A stretch of DNA of 33,540 nucleotides from Myxococcota bacterium (GTDB lineage Bacteria; Myxococcota_A; UBA9160; UBA4427): positions 1 to 33,540 of the forward strand of contig JAQWNI010000131.1 of NCBI GenBank assembly GCA_029268645.1, read 5' to 3'. The notes below the pieces were generated by a model. That model made no database searches and had not been told where the DNA came from. It saw only the letters and a program-made list of their open reading frames with translations. Below, one piece after another: positions 8,051 to 16,546 of the stretch (its first letter is position 1; every line of letters begins with the position of its first letter). The translations under genes were made by a program, and so were the position numbers.

Positions 8051-9319
8051 TCAGGAAAGATCCTGCCAGCTGTCGCTTCCTCGCCGGAGTAAGGCCGCGG
8101 AACTCCAAAAGAGCGCTTTAGAAACGTAGGGATCAACTTCCCGAGCGCGCTGAGAACATAGCTTGGACTTCAGGGCCTTGGCGTCGCCGACCACACCATC
8201 ATTGCCCGGAGCGAGGGCGACCAAATCAATCACGTGGAGCGCCAGTTGGATCTCGCCTTCGGCTTGGAGTTCTCGCGCTCGCGCGAGGATTTTCTCTGGG
8301 TCGATGGCGGAGAGTATGGCTAGGGCGGCGTGGGCGGGGCCAGCGGGGTGGAGATGTGTCGGGTTTCGATCCCACCAGCCGTTCTCCTCTCGGAAAAGGT
8401 CACGGGCAATATATTCAGGTGAGCCGTAGCTGGGCGTCATCCACGGTTGCTTGAAGATGTCATCGGGATAGGTCATATCGGCGAGGATCTCTCGCTCGCT
8501 CATGCCTCGATTCATTCGTGAGACTACCTCTGTACGGAGCCAGCGCAGTGCATCGGCCATCCCGCTGAGACGCCCATGGATGGTGTCGGCCCCCTCGATC
8601 AGAGGGCCGAATTCGGTGACCAGTTTTTCTGCGCCGAGTTGGGCGAGGCGGTCGAGTGTGTCGGCCCACCGGATTGTAAAGCGTTGAGTTCGAAGAGGGG
8701 TTCCGATATTGGGGATCGTGTCGCCCTGGACCGCGGGACCGCCGTTGAGAAGTCCGTCCTCAGGGAACCATGCGGCGAGGCAATCGTCGGTTTCTGAGGG
8801 AGACCAGAGAAGCTCAACGGGTCGAGTGCCCTGGACGACGGACATCCGCTCGGAAAAAGTTTCAGATGGATCATGGTTGTCGCCGGCCACATCGGAGACG
8901 TAGTCGGCCAGGGGGCGCTCGTCGCGACTGGGAAATTGGACTTTCCACGCACGGGCCTGGAGTTCCGCCGTTTCCCGGTAGCGCCGATAGCGAGCCAACA
9001 CGTTTTCGTGCGCGATCAGTCGCGGGGGCTTTTCTTGACGAGACGCGTTGTGCTCGAGCCAGAGCGGAACCGCGGCATTGTATTGCTGGTGGCCATGGGT
9101 GTAGATGATGGCTGCGAGCCGGTCCTGGGTCTGGGTCCGGAGGTACGCCTGCATGCCGGGCTGCACGTTTTGATTACCTGCATCGACCAGGAAAAGCCCT
9201 TCGTCTGTTCGGGCGGCGAGGGCGTTGCCTTGGCCGGGTAGAATCCAGATGTCGTGTCCGATCTGGCTTCCCGCTAATGCACCCTGGAGAACCGCGTCTT
9301 GGGACGATGATGAAGGCAT
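8051..9319 (-). CDS. alkyl-sulfatase-like MBL-fold protein with degenerate metal site
   Basis: A 422-residue protein with the architecture of SdsA1/BDS1-type alkyl sulfatases: an N-terminal metallo-beta-lactamase domain, then the alkyl-sulfatase dimerisation region (W-W-D-R-N-P-T-H-L) and a C-terminal helical part. The metal motif, normally T-H-x-H-x-D-H, reads T-H-G-H-Q-Q-Y (74-80). The usual G-D is G-G (193-194) and the usual G-H-G is E-F-G (236-238). Four of six expected ligands are therefore missing while the fold and the E-T-D-D box (176-179) are kept. An excellent AAGGAGGGG precedes ATG 9319. It heads the operon with the reductase and the hydrolase. It may be a structural or binding paralogue; hydrolysis looks unlikely. 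Confidence 0.85.
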   Translation of the reverse strand: MPSSSSQDAVLQGALAGSQIGHDIWILPGQGNALAARTDEGLFLVDAGNQNVQPGMQAYLRTQTQDRLAAIIYTHGHQQYNAAVPLWLEHNASRQEKPPRLIAHENVLARYRRYRETAELQARAWKVQFPSRDERPLADYVSDVAGDNHDPSETFSERMSVVQGTRPVELLWSPSETDDCLAAWFPEDGLLNGGPAVQGDTIPNIGTPLRTQRFTIRWADTLDRLAQLGAEKLVTEFGPLIEGADTIHGRLSGMADALRWLRTEVVSRMNRGMSEREILADMTYPDDIFKQPWMTPSYGSPEYIARDLFREENGWWDRNPTHLHPAGPAHAALAILSAIDPEKILARARELQAEGEIQLALHVIDLVALAPGNDGVVGDAKALKSKLCSQRAREVDPYVSKALFWSSAALLRRGSDSWQDLS

Positions 9320-9476
9320 CTTTCTACCCCTCCTTTTTTCTAGACTCGAATCATATCGAACGACGCCATTTCTTCTCGATGGCCTAGCTCGCGTCAGACG
9401 ATTCCCGAGAACCTTGAAATCGTCTTTGGCACAGATTTATTGACAGAATCCTGCTTGAACGTCGTATCCTTGCAAG

Positions 9477-10616
9477 ATGCGTTCAATCCAAGATTCAACT
9501 AGAGCTCTGGTGCTCGGTTTGCTGATATGGGCGTGTGCCGCCCCAACCGCGTACGGCCAGACCCTTACTCTGTCAGAGACGAACAACAGTCTGTGCTTCT
9601 GGTCGGACACCGATGACGATCAATCAAACCCCGTCCCCTACAGTTCGGCCAGTCTCGACTGCGTCGAAAACACCGGCCTCAACGACCTGAATGTCTTCCG
9701 TGTAGAATCAGCGACTTCAGGAAACGGAACAAGTGTCGTTATTTTCGATATCGACGCGGGGATTGCGGTTGACGCGAATCCGTATTCGAGCGAGTACCAA
9801 GCCGGGCTCATTCGCTATTCGTACACACTCACCGTTAGCGGTACTAACGGCGCGTCGTGGGATTTGACTGTCGACCAGCAGATGCAGGGCCTCCTGGCGA
9901 ATGATGAAGACGGCAGCGGAAGTGCAAACGCTTCGAGTTCCGGTGTGACTTCCACTCTGAATGTGGATACGCCTCCCCTCAGTCAGTCCCTCTCCTTCGG
10001 TTCCCTCGTGACGCGCAGCGCGACTTCCTTGGGGAGTACGCCCTTCTCGGCGAGTCGCAACGGAGATCTCATCCAGGGGGTGGGCGATACGGTTCTGACT
10101 GGAACCATTGAAATCATGCTGGATGCATTTTCGGATTGGGGAGGCTTGTTTGGCGGTGCGCTGGACGGGGCCGTGCTCTTTGGCATCGACGATATTTCTC
10201 AGTCGGGTTTTGTGACGGTGGATGAATACGCCACCTGGGGCCGAACGGTGGCGCCCGATGGCTACCGGGCAAACTTTTCCCTGGGCCTCAGCGGCCCCTT
10301 CTGCGGCGATGGCAACCTCGACCCTGGCGAGGAATGTGACGACGGCGGCACCGTCAACGGGGACGGCTGTTCGTCGAATTGCGTGATCGAATTCTGTGGC
10401 GATGGCATTCGGCAGGTGGGCCTCGGAGAGCAATGCGACGACGGAAATAACAGCGACGGCGATGGCTGCAGCGCCACTTGTCTCGACGAGGGCCTTGTTG
10501 ATGTTCCCGCCCTCTCTTCCAGAGGCATCACACTTCTCGTAGTGGCCCTCGTCGGGTTGGCCCTGCTCGCGACTCTCCTGCCGAAGCGAAGGCCTCTCGA
10601 CAGAAATTCGACATAG
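9477..10616 (+). CDS. secreted protein with two DUF4215 Cys-rich repeats and C-terminal sorting signal
   Basis: A 379-residue exported protein of unknown function. Residues 1-27 form a signal peptide ending A-Y-G. The central part is rich in Ser, Thr, Asn and Asp with few Cys, typical of beta-rich surface proteins. Residues 276-335 carry two myxobacterial-type cysteine-rich repeats, each C-G-D-G...E-x-C-D-D-G-x...G-D-G-C-S-x-x-C. The C-terminus from residue 343 is a tripartite tail: V-P-A-L-S-S-R-G, a hydrophobic helix, then K-R-R. This resembles IPTL-CTERM/PEP-CTERM sorting signals and suggests processing at the cell surface. It stands alone with no clear operon partner. Confidence 0.85.
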   Translation: MRSIQDSTRALVLGLLIWACAAPTAYGQTLTLSETNNSLCFWSDTDDDQSNPVPYSSASLDCVENTGLNDLNVFRVESATSGNGTSVVIFDIDAGIAVDANPYSSEYQAGLIRYSYTLTVSGTNGASWDLTVDQQMQGLLANDEDGSGSANASSSGVTSTLNVDTPPLSQSLSFGSLVTRSATSLGSTPFSASRNGDLIQGVGDTVLTGTIEIMLDAFSDWGGLFGGALDGAVLFGIDDISQSGFVTVDEYATWGRTVAPDGYRANFSLGLSGPFCGDGNLDPGEECDDGGTVNGDGCSSNCVIEFCGDGIRQVGLGEQCDDGNNSDGDGCSATCLDEGLVDVPALSSRGITLLVVALVGLALLATLLPKRRPLDRNST

Positions 10617-10793
10617 TGCCTAATTTGAGTTCCTTTGGATAAGGCTATCTTCGGGATAAGGATCTCAAGGAGTGGATAGGCCCGAATCTTACGGTAAGAC
10701 AAACCGGATCGAGCTTTAAGCCGTCTCTGTCCGCATCGAGCCAAGCCCTTATGGCTGGGGCTGAACTGGTTGCACTGTGGGAGGCAAAATCCC

Positions 10794-11285
10794 GTGAACG
10801 CCATCGGCAAAGTCCTCTTCCCTGAACAAGCCAACAACGATTACCGCGGAGGAGCGCTCCCCTTCTGGGGGTTCTGCCTCTTGTTCGCTGCAGAAATGTT
10901 CAGCGCATGGGTTCATCTCCTGCTGCCTGATAGCGGTAAAAACCTGATCGGCGGCATGATTCAATTCCAGGGCACGCCTGACCCAAACGCCGTGATCCAT
11001 GCCCTTGGTGCGACCAGCGGTGCTAACGAGATGCTGCTGGTGATCATTTTTGGGGTTGTGCTCTGGCGGTACCGAAACCTAATCCCATTTCTGCTTCTTC
11101 TTTTAGCGGTCGAGCAAGTCTTGCGTCTACTGGTGAGCGGCCTGCATCCGATTGGAAGCGAATATTTCGAACACACCCCGCCGGCCAAGATAGCGATGGT
11201 GCCTAGGCTGGTTTTCAGCAGTTTGATGTTGCTGCTGGCCGTCCGCACGACGTCGAAGGCCGAAGCATCAGACCCTTCAGGCTGA
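10794..11285 (+). CDS. four-helix integral membrane protein, unknown function
   Basis: I do not recognise this family. The 163-residue protein starts at GTG 10794, with GGGAGG at 10779-10784 (an upstream ATG at 10770 has no ribosome binding site). Four hydrophobic helices are visible: one after the first 20 residues, two close together in the middle separated by W-R-Y-R-N, and one near the C-terminus. The acidic/serine C-terminal tail should be cytoplasmic. No catalytic motif is visible. Flanking genes are unrelated, so the context gives no role. Confidence 0.7.
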   Translation: MNAIGKVLFPEQANNDYRGGALPFWGFCLLFAAEMFSAWVHLLLPDSGKNLIGGMIQFQGTPDPNAVIHALGATSGANEMLLVIIFGVVLWRYRNLIPFLLLLLAVEQVLRLLVSGLHPIGSEYFEHTPPAKIAMVPRLVFSSLMLLLAVRTTSKAEASDPSG

Positions 11286-11543
11286 CCCCGCGGAGATCCC
11301 ACCCGCACCGAGCACTCGAATCAGTCAAAACGGGCAGGCCGTCTAACATTTTTTTCTTGAGTCTGTCGCGACAGTCTTTATCAAGGTAATTGACGTTGAG
11401 AGCAAGTTGGACACCCATTGAACGTAACTCGCGGCTTATCTGGATGAGAGCGTTCGTAGGCGGTTTTCAGGCCTTGTCTACGTCTTGATTGACGGAGTCA
11501 GAGAGACAAACCGTAAGGGGGTGGCCGGTTTCGAAAGGACGCT

Positions 11544-12239
11544 CTATGAAAAAAAATCGGGCTTTTGCGCAGCGAACCATCCCCCGAAGCTCAGTGCAGT
11601 CACGCAGAGCAATACCAGAAGAATGAGGGTGGCCCTCGGGCCGAGCACTGGAACGGAATCCGGAAGCACCGTGACTGTGCCAAAAGGTTCACACGCCCCC
11701 CCCTGGCAAGGCGCAGGGCTCGGCCCGGATGCGAAGAACAGGATCCGATTCCCAGGTTCCAATTCGGTGAAGCTCACCCAGAGGTCGGCGTGTTCGCCTG
11801 CTGCGAGTAATCCAGGGTCGGCGGGATCGTCGAAGAACCAGTTCCAAATCCAGGGCCAGAACTCGTCCGGTCCCGGGATGCGTTCGGAGTTCGCGATGTA
11901 GCCCGAGCCCGTGATACAGCAAAAATCCCAGGCTCCCGGCTGCGAGTCGGCTCCTTCGACAACACCGGTCAGGGAAAACACGGCGCCGGTCGAGAGCGCT
12001 GCGCGCACCCGAAGCACAACATTGCCGGGCGAATAGGCACCAGCAACGGTCACCGCTTCAGGGGGGAGTTCGTTAGAGAGGCTTAAAAGCTCGAGGGTGC
12101 CCATCGCGGGGGCCACATAGTCTTGCGTGACGATCGAAAGGAAAGGCTCGCTGAGTTCCAGCGCCTCGCTCGACTGGGGAAATTGCGTCAAGAAGAGAGC
12201 AACCCAGATGGTGCACAACGTTTCGCAGGTCCGTTTCAT
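11544..12239 (-). CDS. secreted protein with C-terminal sorting-type tail
   Basis: A 231-residue exported protein from ATG 12239. The in-frame ATG at 12314 would put 25 arginine-rich residues before the signal peptide, so it is unlikely. A signal peptide of about 26 residues ends near S-S-E-A-L. The body contains C-C and C-x5-C pairs and aromatic-rich segments, with no known domain. The C-terminus has V-P-V-L-G-P-R-A-T followed by a hydrophobic helix, very like the tail of the protein ending at 10616, though the last basic cluster is weak. Both are probably clients of one sorting system. It is convergent with the membrane protein gene at 10794-11285. Confidence 0.75.
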   Translation of the reverse strand: MKRTCETLCTIWVALFLTQFPQSSEALELSEPFLSIVTQDYVAPAMGTLELLSLSNELPPEAVTVAGAYSPGNVVLRVRAALSTGAVFSLTGVVEGADSQPGAWDFCCITGSGYIANSERIPGPDEFWPWIWNWFFDDPADPGLLAAGEHADLWVSFTELEPGNRILFFASGPSPAPCQGGACEPFGTVTVLPDSVPVLGPRATLILLVLLCVTALSFGGWFAAQKPDFFS

Positions 12240-12987
12240 CTTGAGAATCCGTTTGAATGACCGGAACGACAGAGCAGCGCGGGGGAGAAGGAAATTCAAG
12301 CCGGCAGGAGCCATGACGTCCGGGCGTGGCCGTCGTGCTGAGTTCGATGAAAAGCGACGGGCCCGACTGCAAGCGATTGAACTCTAAGGCCGCCCGACAC
12401 GAGAAGGATATCGATAGATCCGGCAGCCTGCTCGGTTGGTCGGCGCCGCCAAATCGCGGACTTTCCTTGTTTATTGCCAAAGGGTCCGAATCCACAGGGG
12501 GGTGACGCAAAGGCTCTGATCGAAGCGCGCAATGGAGTGGCTGCACTCAGCTCTAAGGCTGCCGCGAACCCATCGAGATCGCCGGCCGACCCAGCTGCTG
12601 ATCGAGGACGATGGGGGGGGGCAAGGCGGAAACCAACCAAGGCCCCCAGGGGTCAGGCGGTGGGGAGCGAGGGCCGGGGAGGGCGATCCGCCTTCGACCT
12701 TTGCGCCACCGGGGAGCGCGGCGTGGAGGGATTTCGTGTTCGCGAAGAGGCTGCGGCTCTTGAGTCGCAAAGTCTCTCAAGAAAACTTCTCCAATAATGA
12801 AAATGACTTTCTTTTTCGTTACAGTGGTTCCACCCAGCCCCCCCCCGGCCCGCACGGGGGTGCCAGGCCAGCGCGCGCGAGGACTCCGCGTCCTGAGCCG
12901 AGCTTGTATCCCCAAGGTCACTGGGTGAGACGGCCTCTCCGTCCCCGTCCGGTTCTTGGAAAGCGATTCGAAGGAGAGAACAGATCC
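12240..12987. other. long non-coding leader upstream of the S4 gene
   Basis: About 750 bp without a supported gene. An AT-rich block near 12775-12825 is the most likely promoter position. It is followed by GC-rich potential stems, including a C-run at 12839-12846 facing GGGGG near 12856-12860 and AGGAC/GTCCT at 12880-12894. This would be a fitting place for an S4-type autoregulatory leader, but no known leader fold was recognised. Long frames crossing it (for example from 12532) lack homology until the S4 start. Confidence 0.35.
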
Positions 12988-13581
12988 ATGAAATTCACCG
13001 GCCCGAAGGTCAAGCTCTCTCGAAAAATCGGCGTCGCGTTGAAACCCAAAGCCCAGCAGGCACTCGAAAAGAGTGACGGTAGGCGGGCAGCAGGAGGAGG
13101 ACGAGACCGCCTCTCTGACTACGGAGTTCAACTTCTGGAAAAACAGAGGCTGCGATTTCAGTACAACATTTCAGAGAAGCAGATGCGCCGCTACTTCGAG
13201 AAGGCCTCACGCATGAAGGGAAAAACCGGGAGAAATTTGGTTTCTCTTCTCGAGCGAAGGCTGGACGCAGTGATTTTGCGGTCTGGATTCGCGCCAACGA
13301 TTTTTGCGGCCAGGCAGATCGTTTCGCATGGTCATTTCGAGTTAAATGGACATCGGGTCCGCATTCCATCGATTCTCATCAAACCCGGCGATTCAATTTC
13401 TGTTCGAGAGCGGAGCCAAAAACTCGAGATCTTCGAGATGGACTGGGCCGCCTACACGCCACCTGATTACATCGAGAGGAATACCGACGAGCTCAAAACC
13501 TGGATGACACGTCAACCCGAAAGGGAGGAAATTCCCGTTGTCTGCGACGAACAATATGTTGTCGAATATTACTCCCGATAG
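12988..13581 (+). CDS. rpsD: ribosomal protein S4, divergent stand-alone copy
   Basis: A 197-residue S4 family protein that would bind 16S rRNA and nucleate the small subunit. Start ATG 12988 follows AAGGAG at 12971-12976. It begins T-G-P-K-V-K-L-S-R-K, lacks the zinc cysteines (C-minus form) and contains L-S-D-Y-G-V-Q-L-L-E-K-Q, E-K-Q-M-R-R-Y-F and the S4 RNA-binding core R-R-L-D-A-V...A-R-Q-I-V-S-H-G-H-F. The normally invariant P-P-G-Q-H-G segment before L-S-D-Y-G is replaced by a Gly/Arg-rich stretch (about residues 31-41). It is not in the rpsM-rpsK-rpsD-rpoA cluster. It could be a stress or zinc-independent paralogue; whether another S4 gene exists cannot be seen here. Confidence 0.88.
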   Translation: MKFTGPKVKLSRKIGVALKPKAQQALEKSDGRRAAGGGRDRLSDYGVQLLEKQRLRFQYNISEKQMRRYFEKASRMKGKTGRNLVSLLERRLDAVILRSGFAPTIFAARQIVSHGHFELNGHRVRIPSILIKPGDSISVRERSQKLEIFEMDWAAYTPPDYIERNTDELKTWMTRQPEREEIPVVCDEQYVVEYYSR

Positions 13582-14221
13582 AGAAGCCCGCGCTTTCGCC
13601 CGGACCCATGCCTTTGGTGTGATCGAGCTGAAGGTGGAAGGGGGCATGGAAGCCTTTCCGATCAGCATTGCTTTTTCACCACGAGGTCAGGTACTCCTGG
13701 GCGATGAAATGCCCCTTGAGATCGAAGGTCTCGCAGCGGCAAGACTCCATTTTCAGAACGAAGCCCGCGATCCCCTCTTGATCCAAGGTCTGATCGGTGG
13801 CCATCGCCACCGATCGGATCAAGCTCGTTTTCGCGCCGTTCACCAACACTCAATTTTGCGATGGAAACTCGAACCCGATGTCGTGCTCTGGCATTCGCCC
13901 GCCGACGAGCCCCATGCTTTCCTTGAATCAGAGTGGCTACTCCCCCGCGCCTGCCCCTATCAGGACGAATCCGAGATGATCGATCACCTCAACCAGGGTC
14001 ATGGAGACACCTTGGCGCGGCTTCTCGTTCACTACCAAGGCATTCACACATTGAGGCCTCGTGTACTGGCGATTGACCCAGAAGGGATGCTTTTCGCTAC
14101 GCACGACAACCTCGCCCATGTCGCTTTTGCGGCCCGGGCTTACACCGCGGACGACATCCAGCTGGCTATCATGCACCTCGTTAACGAACTGCCCGAGCCA
14201 ATGGAGCATCCGGTCCAGTAA
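13538..14221 (+). CDS. HugZ-like / PNPOx-type protein with DUF2470-like C-terminus
   Basis: A 227-residue protein that starts at TTG 13538 inside the last 44 bases of the S4 gene. The AGGGAGG box at 13522-13528 is well spaced for this TTG, and ATG 13556 is a weaker alternative. Residues 10-130 resemble a split-barrel (A-R-A-F-A-R-T-H-A-F-G-V-I-E-L). Residues 150-215 resemble DUF2470: I-D-H-L-N-Q-G-H-G-D-T-L, then a D-P-E-G-M strand and a final V-A-F-A-A-R-A helix. HugZ-family proteins bind or cleave haem, but haem ligands cannot be identified here. The overlap suggests translational coupling to S4. Family assignment is moderate and function is open. Confidence 0.6.
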   Translation: MSATNNMLSNITPDREARAFARTHAFGVIELKVEGGMEAFPISIAFSPRGQVLLGDEMPLEIEGLAAARLHFQNEARDPLLIQGLIGGHRHRSDQARFRAVHQHSILRWKLEPDVVLWHSPADEPHAFLESEWLLPRACPYQDESEMIDHLNQGHGDTLARLLVHYQGIHTLRPRVLAIDPEGMLFATHDNLAHVAFAARAYTADDIQLAIMHLVNELPEPMEHPVQ

Positions 14222-14281
14222 ACGACCCGTCTAACTCGCGCCCAGTTTGAGCAAGGGAACGTTACGACCCTTGCGACGGGT

Positions 14282-15382
14282 TTGTGCTTCACGCGCGCCC
14301 GGGCCGTCGCCTCCGGCCTCGCGTTCACAGCACAAGCCTATGGGCGGGTAGCCAACGTCGTCCTGAATCGAAGCCGACTCGAGGGCTTGCTGGAATTGGA
14401 GATTCTCGATCTGCAATTGGGAGACGACTTTACATCGGTTTTCGATGTTGATTACACCTCGACAGGGCAGACCTCTGGTCCGGCTTCCGGGGAGCCCCGA
14501 AATCCGCTGCTTCCTGCTGATCAAACGGTGACGACAGGACCAAATACCGCACTGGGAGTGGGAAATTTTCCATTGGACGGGGGTCAGCTTCTCTTTCAGT
14601 GGATGAATGAGAACGTCCGGGTTCGATTGCAGCTGGCCGAGGAGCAGAACCGGATCAAGACGCTCGGAAGCCCGATCCTGCTTGCGTCCAACAACACGCC
14701 TGCGCGAATTTTTGTCGGTGAGGAAGTGGTGTTGACGACCGGCGTCCGTGCGATTTCGAACTTCGGTGCGATCGGCGCTGCGCAAAATATTATTCAGCCA
14801 GAGACGCAAGTTGTGGACATCGGAAATACTCTAGAAATCGTACCACGAGTCAATTCAGATGGAACGGTCACTCTCTCGGTTAACTCAGACATATCGACGT
14901 TAAAGAAGGACGCAACCTTCATTCCGATTTCGACCGCTGATGGCAATGTTGTCCAGTACCCAGTGGATGGGGTCAATGATTCGACCGTTAAGGGCACGTT
15001 TCTCGCCGAAGACGGAATGACCGTTGCCGTCGGTGGTTTGGTTCGAACTTCCGATTCCCTTGTTGAGCAAAAAGTGCCGTTTCTTGGCGATATCAAGTAC
15101 CTGGGTTTCTTCTTTAAAAGCGAGAAACGAACGCAGAAGACGAGCGAATTGATCGTTTTGATTACGCCTCGGGTGTTCTGGAATTCGAATGATGCCGAGA
15201 CAAGGAGCTTGGACTTGGTAGAAGAGCTTTCGGCAGCTGGCGTGCGTGATGGATTTGCCAGTGATGGTCGAAGACTGCTCCTTGAGGCGATTGAAGGACA
15301 TCACGAGTTTAATGACGAGGACGATGTTTTGGAATTGGAGACGAGGGGTTCAAAGGGAAATGAAAAAACGGGAGCCGAGTGA
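14282..15382 (+). pseudogene. secretin domain protein, 5'-truncated (GspD/PilQ-type)
   Basis: This 366-codon frame encodes a complete-looking secretin pore domain without the N0-N3 domains that every type II, type III or pilus secretin needs. Homology begins at about residue 38 (L-E-L-E-I-L-D-L-Q-L) and includes L-G-S-P-I-L-L-A-S-N-N, the hallmark V-K-G-T-F-L-A-E-D-G-M-T-V-A-V-G-G-L and V-P-F-L-G-D-I-K-Y-L-G-F-F-F-K, then L-I-V-L-I-T-P-R-V. The first 37 residues look like non-coding sequence. No signal peptide is present. No other secretion gene is nearby. It is therefore most likely a remnant, although a short outer-membrane pore cannot be fully excluded. Confidence 0.65.
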
Positions 15383-15395
15383 TCTCGACTCCCGT
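15363..15395 (-). terminator. rho-independent terminator for the PepSY gene
   Basis: ACGGGAG-C-CGAG (15368-15379) pairs with CTCG-A-CTCCCGT (15384-15395) with one internal mismatch and a four-base loop. On the minus strand it is followed by six T (15363-15368). It lies 30 bp beyond the stop of the minus-strand gene and overlaps the end of the secretin frame. Confidence 0.8.
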
Positions 15396-15424
15396 TGCAT
15401 AGTGGGCTGATTTTGAGGAAGGAC

Positions 15425-15772
15425 CTAGTCCGTAACGCCCTTCTCGAAGAGGATGCGCTTCTTGAATAGCGTGAGGCCTCGTCTCGCAACGAGGAGTTTT
15501 TCGAACGTAATTGGATTGAAATATGCCTCAACTTTTTCACCGTCGGGTGTTGTGGCGTAAGCCTCGTAGCAGCCATCATCCACTTTGATTTTCTCAATTT
15601 TGGTCCAGCCTTCGGCCTCAAGCTTTGCTTGGAGCTCAGCCTTGGCCTTCCAGCTGGCAGGGTCGCCCGTGTCACAATCCATTAATCCGGTCGAGAGGGC
15701 CGGCGAAACGATGCTCACTTGTAAAAGGAAAAATACCACTGAGATAAAAAGGCCAGAACGAGTCGTTGACAA
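15425..15772 (-). CDS. secreted PepSY-domain protein
   Basis: A 115-residue exported protein. Translation probably starts at TTG 15772, with GGAG seven bases upstream, which places a normal signal peptide (T-T-R-S-G then a hydrophobic run ending P-A-L-S) at the N-terminus. An ATG at 15895 would add 41 hydrophilic residues before it. The mature part is a PepSY-like domain: W-K-A-K-A-E-L-Q-A-K-L-E-A-E-G-W, a central D-D-G-C-Y-E-A-Y strand and G-E-K-V-E-A-Y-F-N-P. Two cysteines may form a disulfide. PepSY domains often inhibit proteases or act as periplasmic accessories; the partner is unknown. A clear terminator follows. Confidence 0.8.
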   Translation of the reverse strand: MSTTRSGLFISVVFFLLQVSIVSPALSTGLMDCDTGDPASWKAKAELQAKLEAEGWTKIEKIKVDDGCYEAYATTPDGEKVEAYFNPITFEKLLVARRGLTLFKKRILFEKGVTD

Positions 15773-16546
15773 TTTGATGCTCCTACATTCCGAGAGAATC
15801 GGATCATTGTTGGTTTGCAACCCGCTGGTTGGATCGCAATGTTCGAATGGTTCAAGTTGCGAAATAGTAGGTTCGCGTCCAAAGGAGTAGTCCATAAAAC
15901 CTGGGCAACTTCTATCACGAAAAGTTTTCTTTGGTTATTTCTAGAAGCAGACTCGCGTGGTGGATGAGGATTCTTGCGTTCAATGGCTGCAGCCTTGGAG
16001 TAGGCGGCCTTTGGGATTGTGTTGTGGATGGGGATACGACAGATAGGCTGTGTGCTGACATAGCGCTGGGTAGGGGCGGCGTTCTACGAAATCGAGGACA
16101 GAGCCACTTGGTGGGCGGTCGGGACGTTTTGAGGCTAGTTCCGCGCTTCGACCGGTTGTGCCGGGTTGAGTGTTCTCGGAGTACTCAGCGTCCCTTCGAT
16201 GAGTCCGTTCTGGACGGAGTGCACTAGGAAAGATTCGGTCTTCTCGGTACACCCAATGGGTATGGGCCCAGCCGTAAGAGCCGCGGACAGAAAACGGCTG
16301 GAAGAAAAATTTCCAATGTCATGCATGAGGCAGTGGGGAGATGAGGATTCCATCGTCGAAGCAGCTCGGTTTCGGAACCACGAACAATACACTTTCAGGT
16401 GCCAGCCGTGAGGAAGTCCAACGACCCGGGTGTATAAAAGTCCGGTACAACGACCCACTTGCCTCTCCTTTTTTTGTGACATGCGCAAAGCTTCGGACAG
16501 GCTGGTTGCACTCCTCTGAAGCTAAATCCACAGGGAGGGGGACTCA
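15773..16546. other. stretch without a supported gene
   Basis: About 770 bp. No frame has recognisable homology or a good ribosome binding site. Near the right end (about 16480-16520) GACATGC, AAGCT and GCTAAATCC occur in the order seen in the 60-bp repeat family, but spacing is disturbed and it is at best a degraded copy. Confidence 0.4.

Noticed and set aside
7992-8108. N-terminal extension of the reductase frame to ATG 8108
   Set aside because: It would overlap the sulfatase-like gene by 58 bp. GTG 7991 has an AGGAG box and yields the usual family length.
12532-12987. Long N-terminal extension of the S4 frame
   Set aside because: The upstream codons are Pro/Arg/Gly-rich with no homology. 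ATG 12988 has a strong AAGGAG and gives the normal S4 start.
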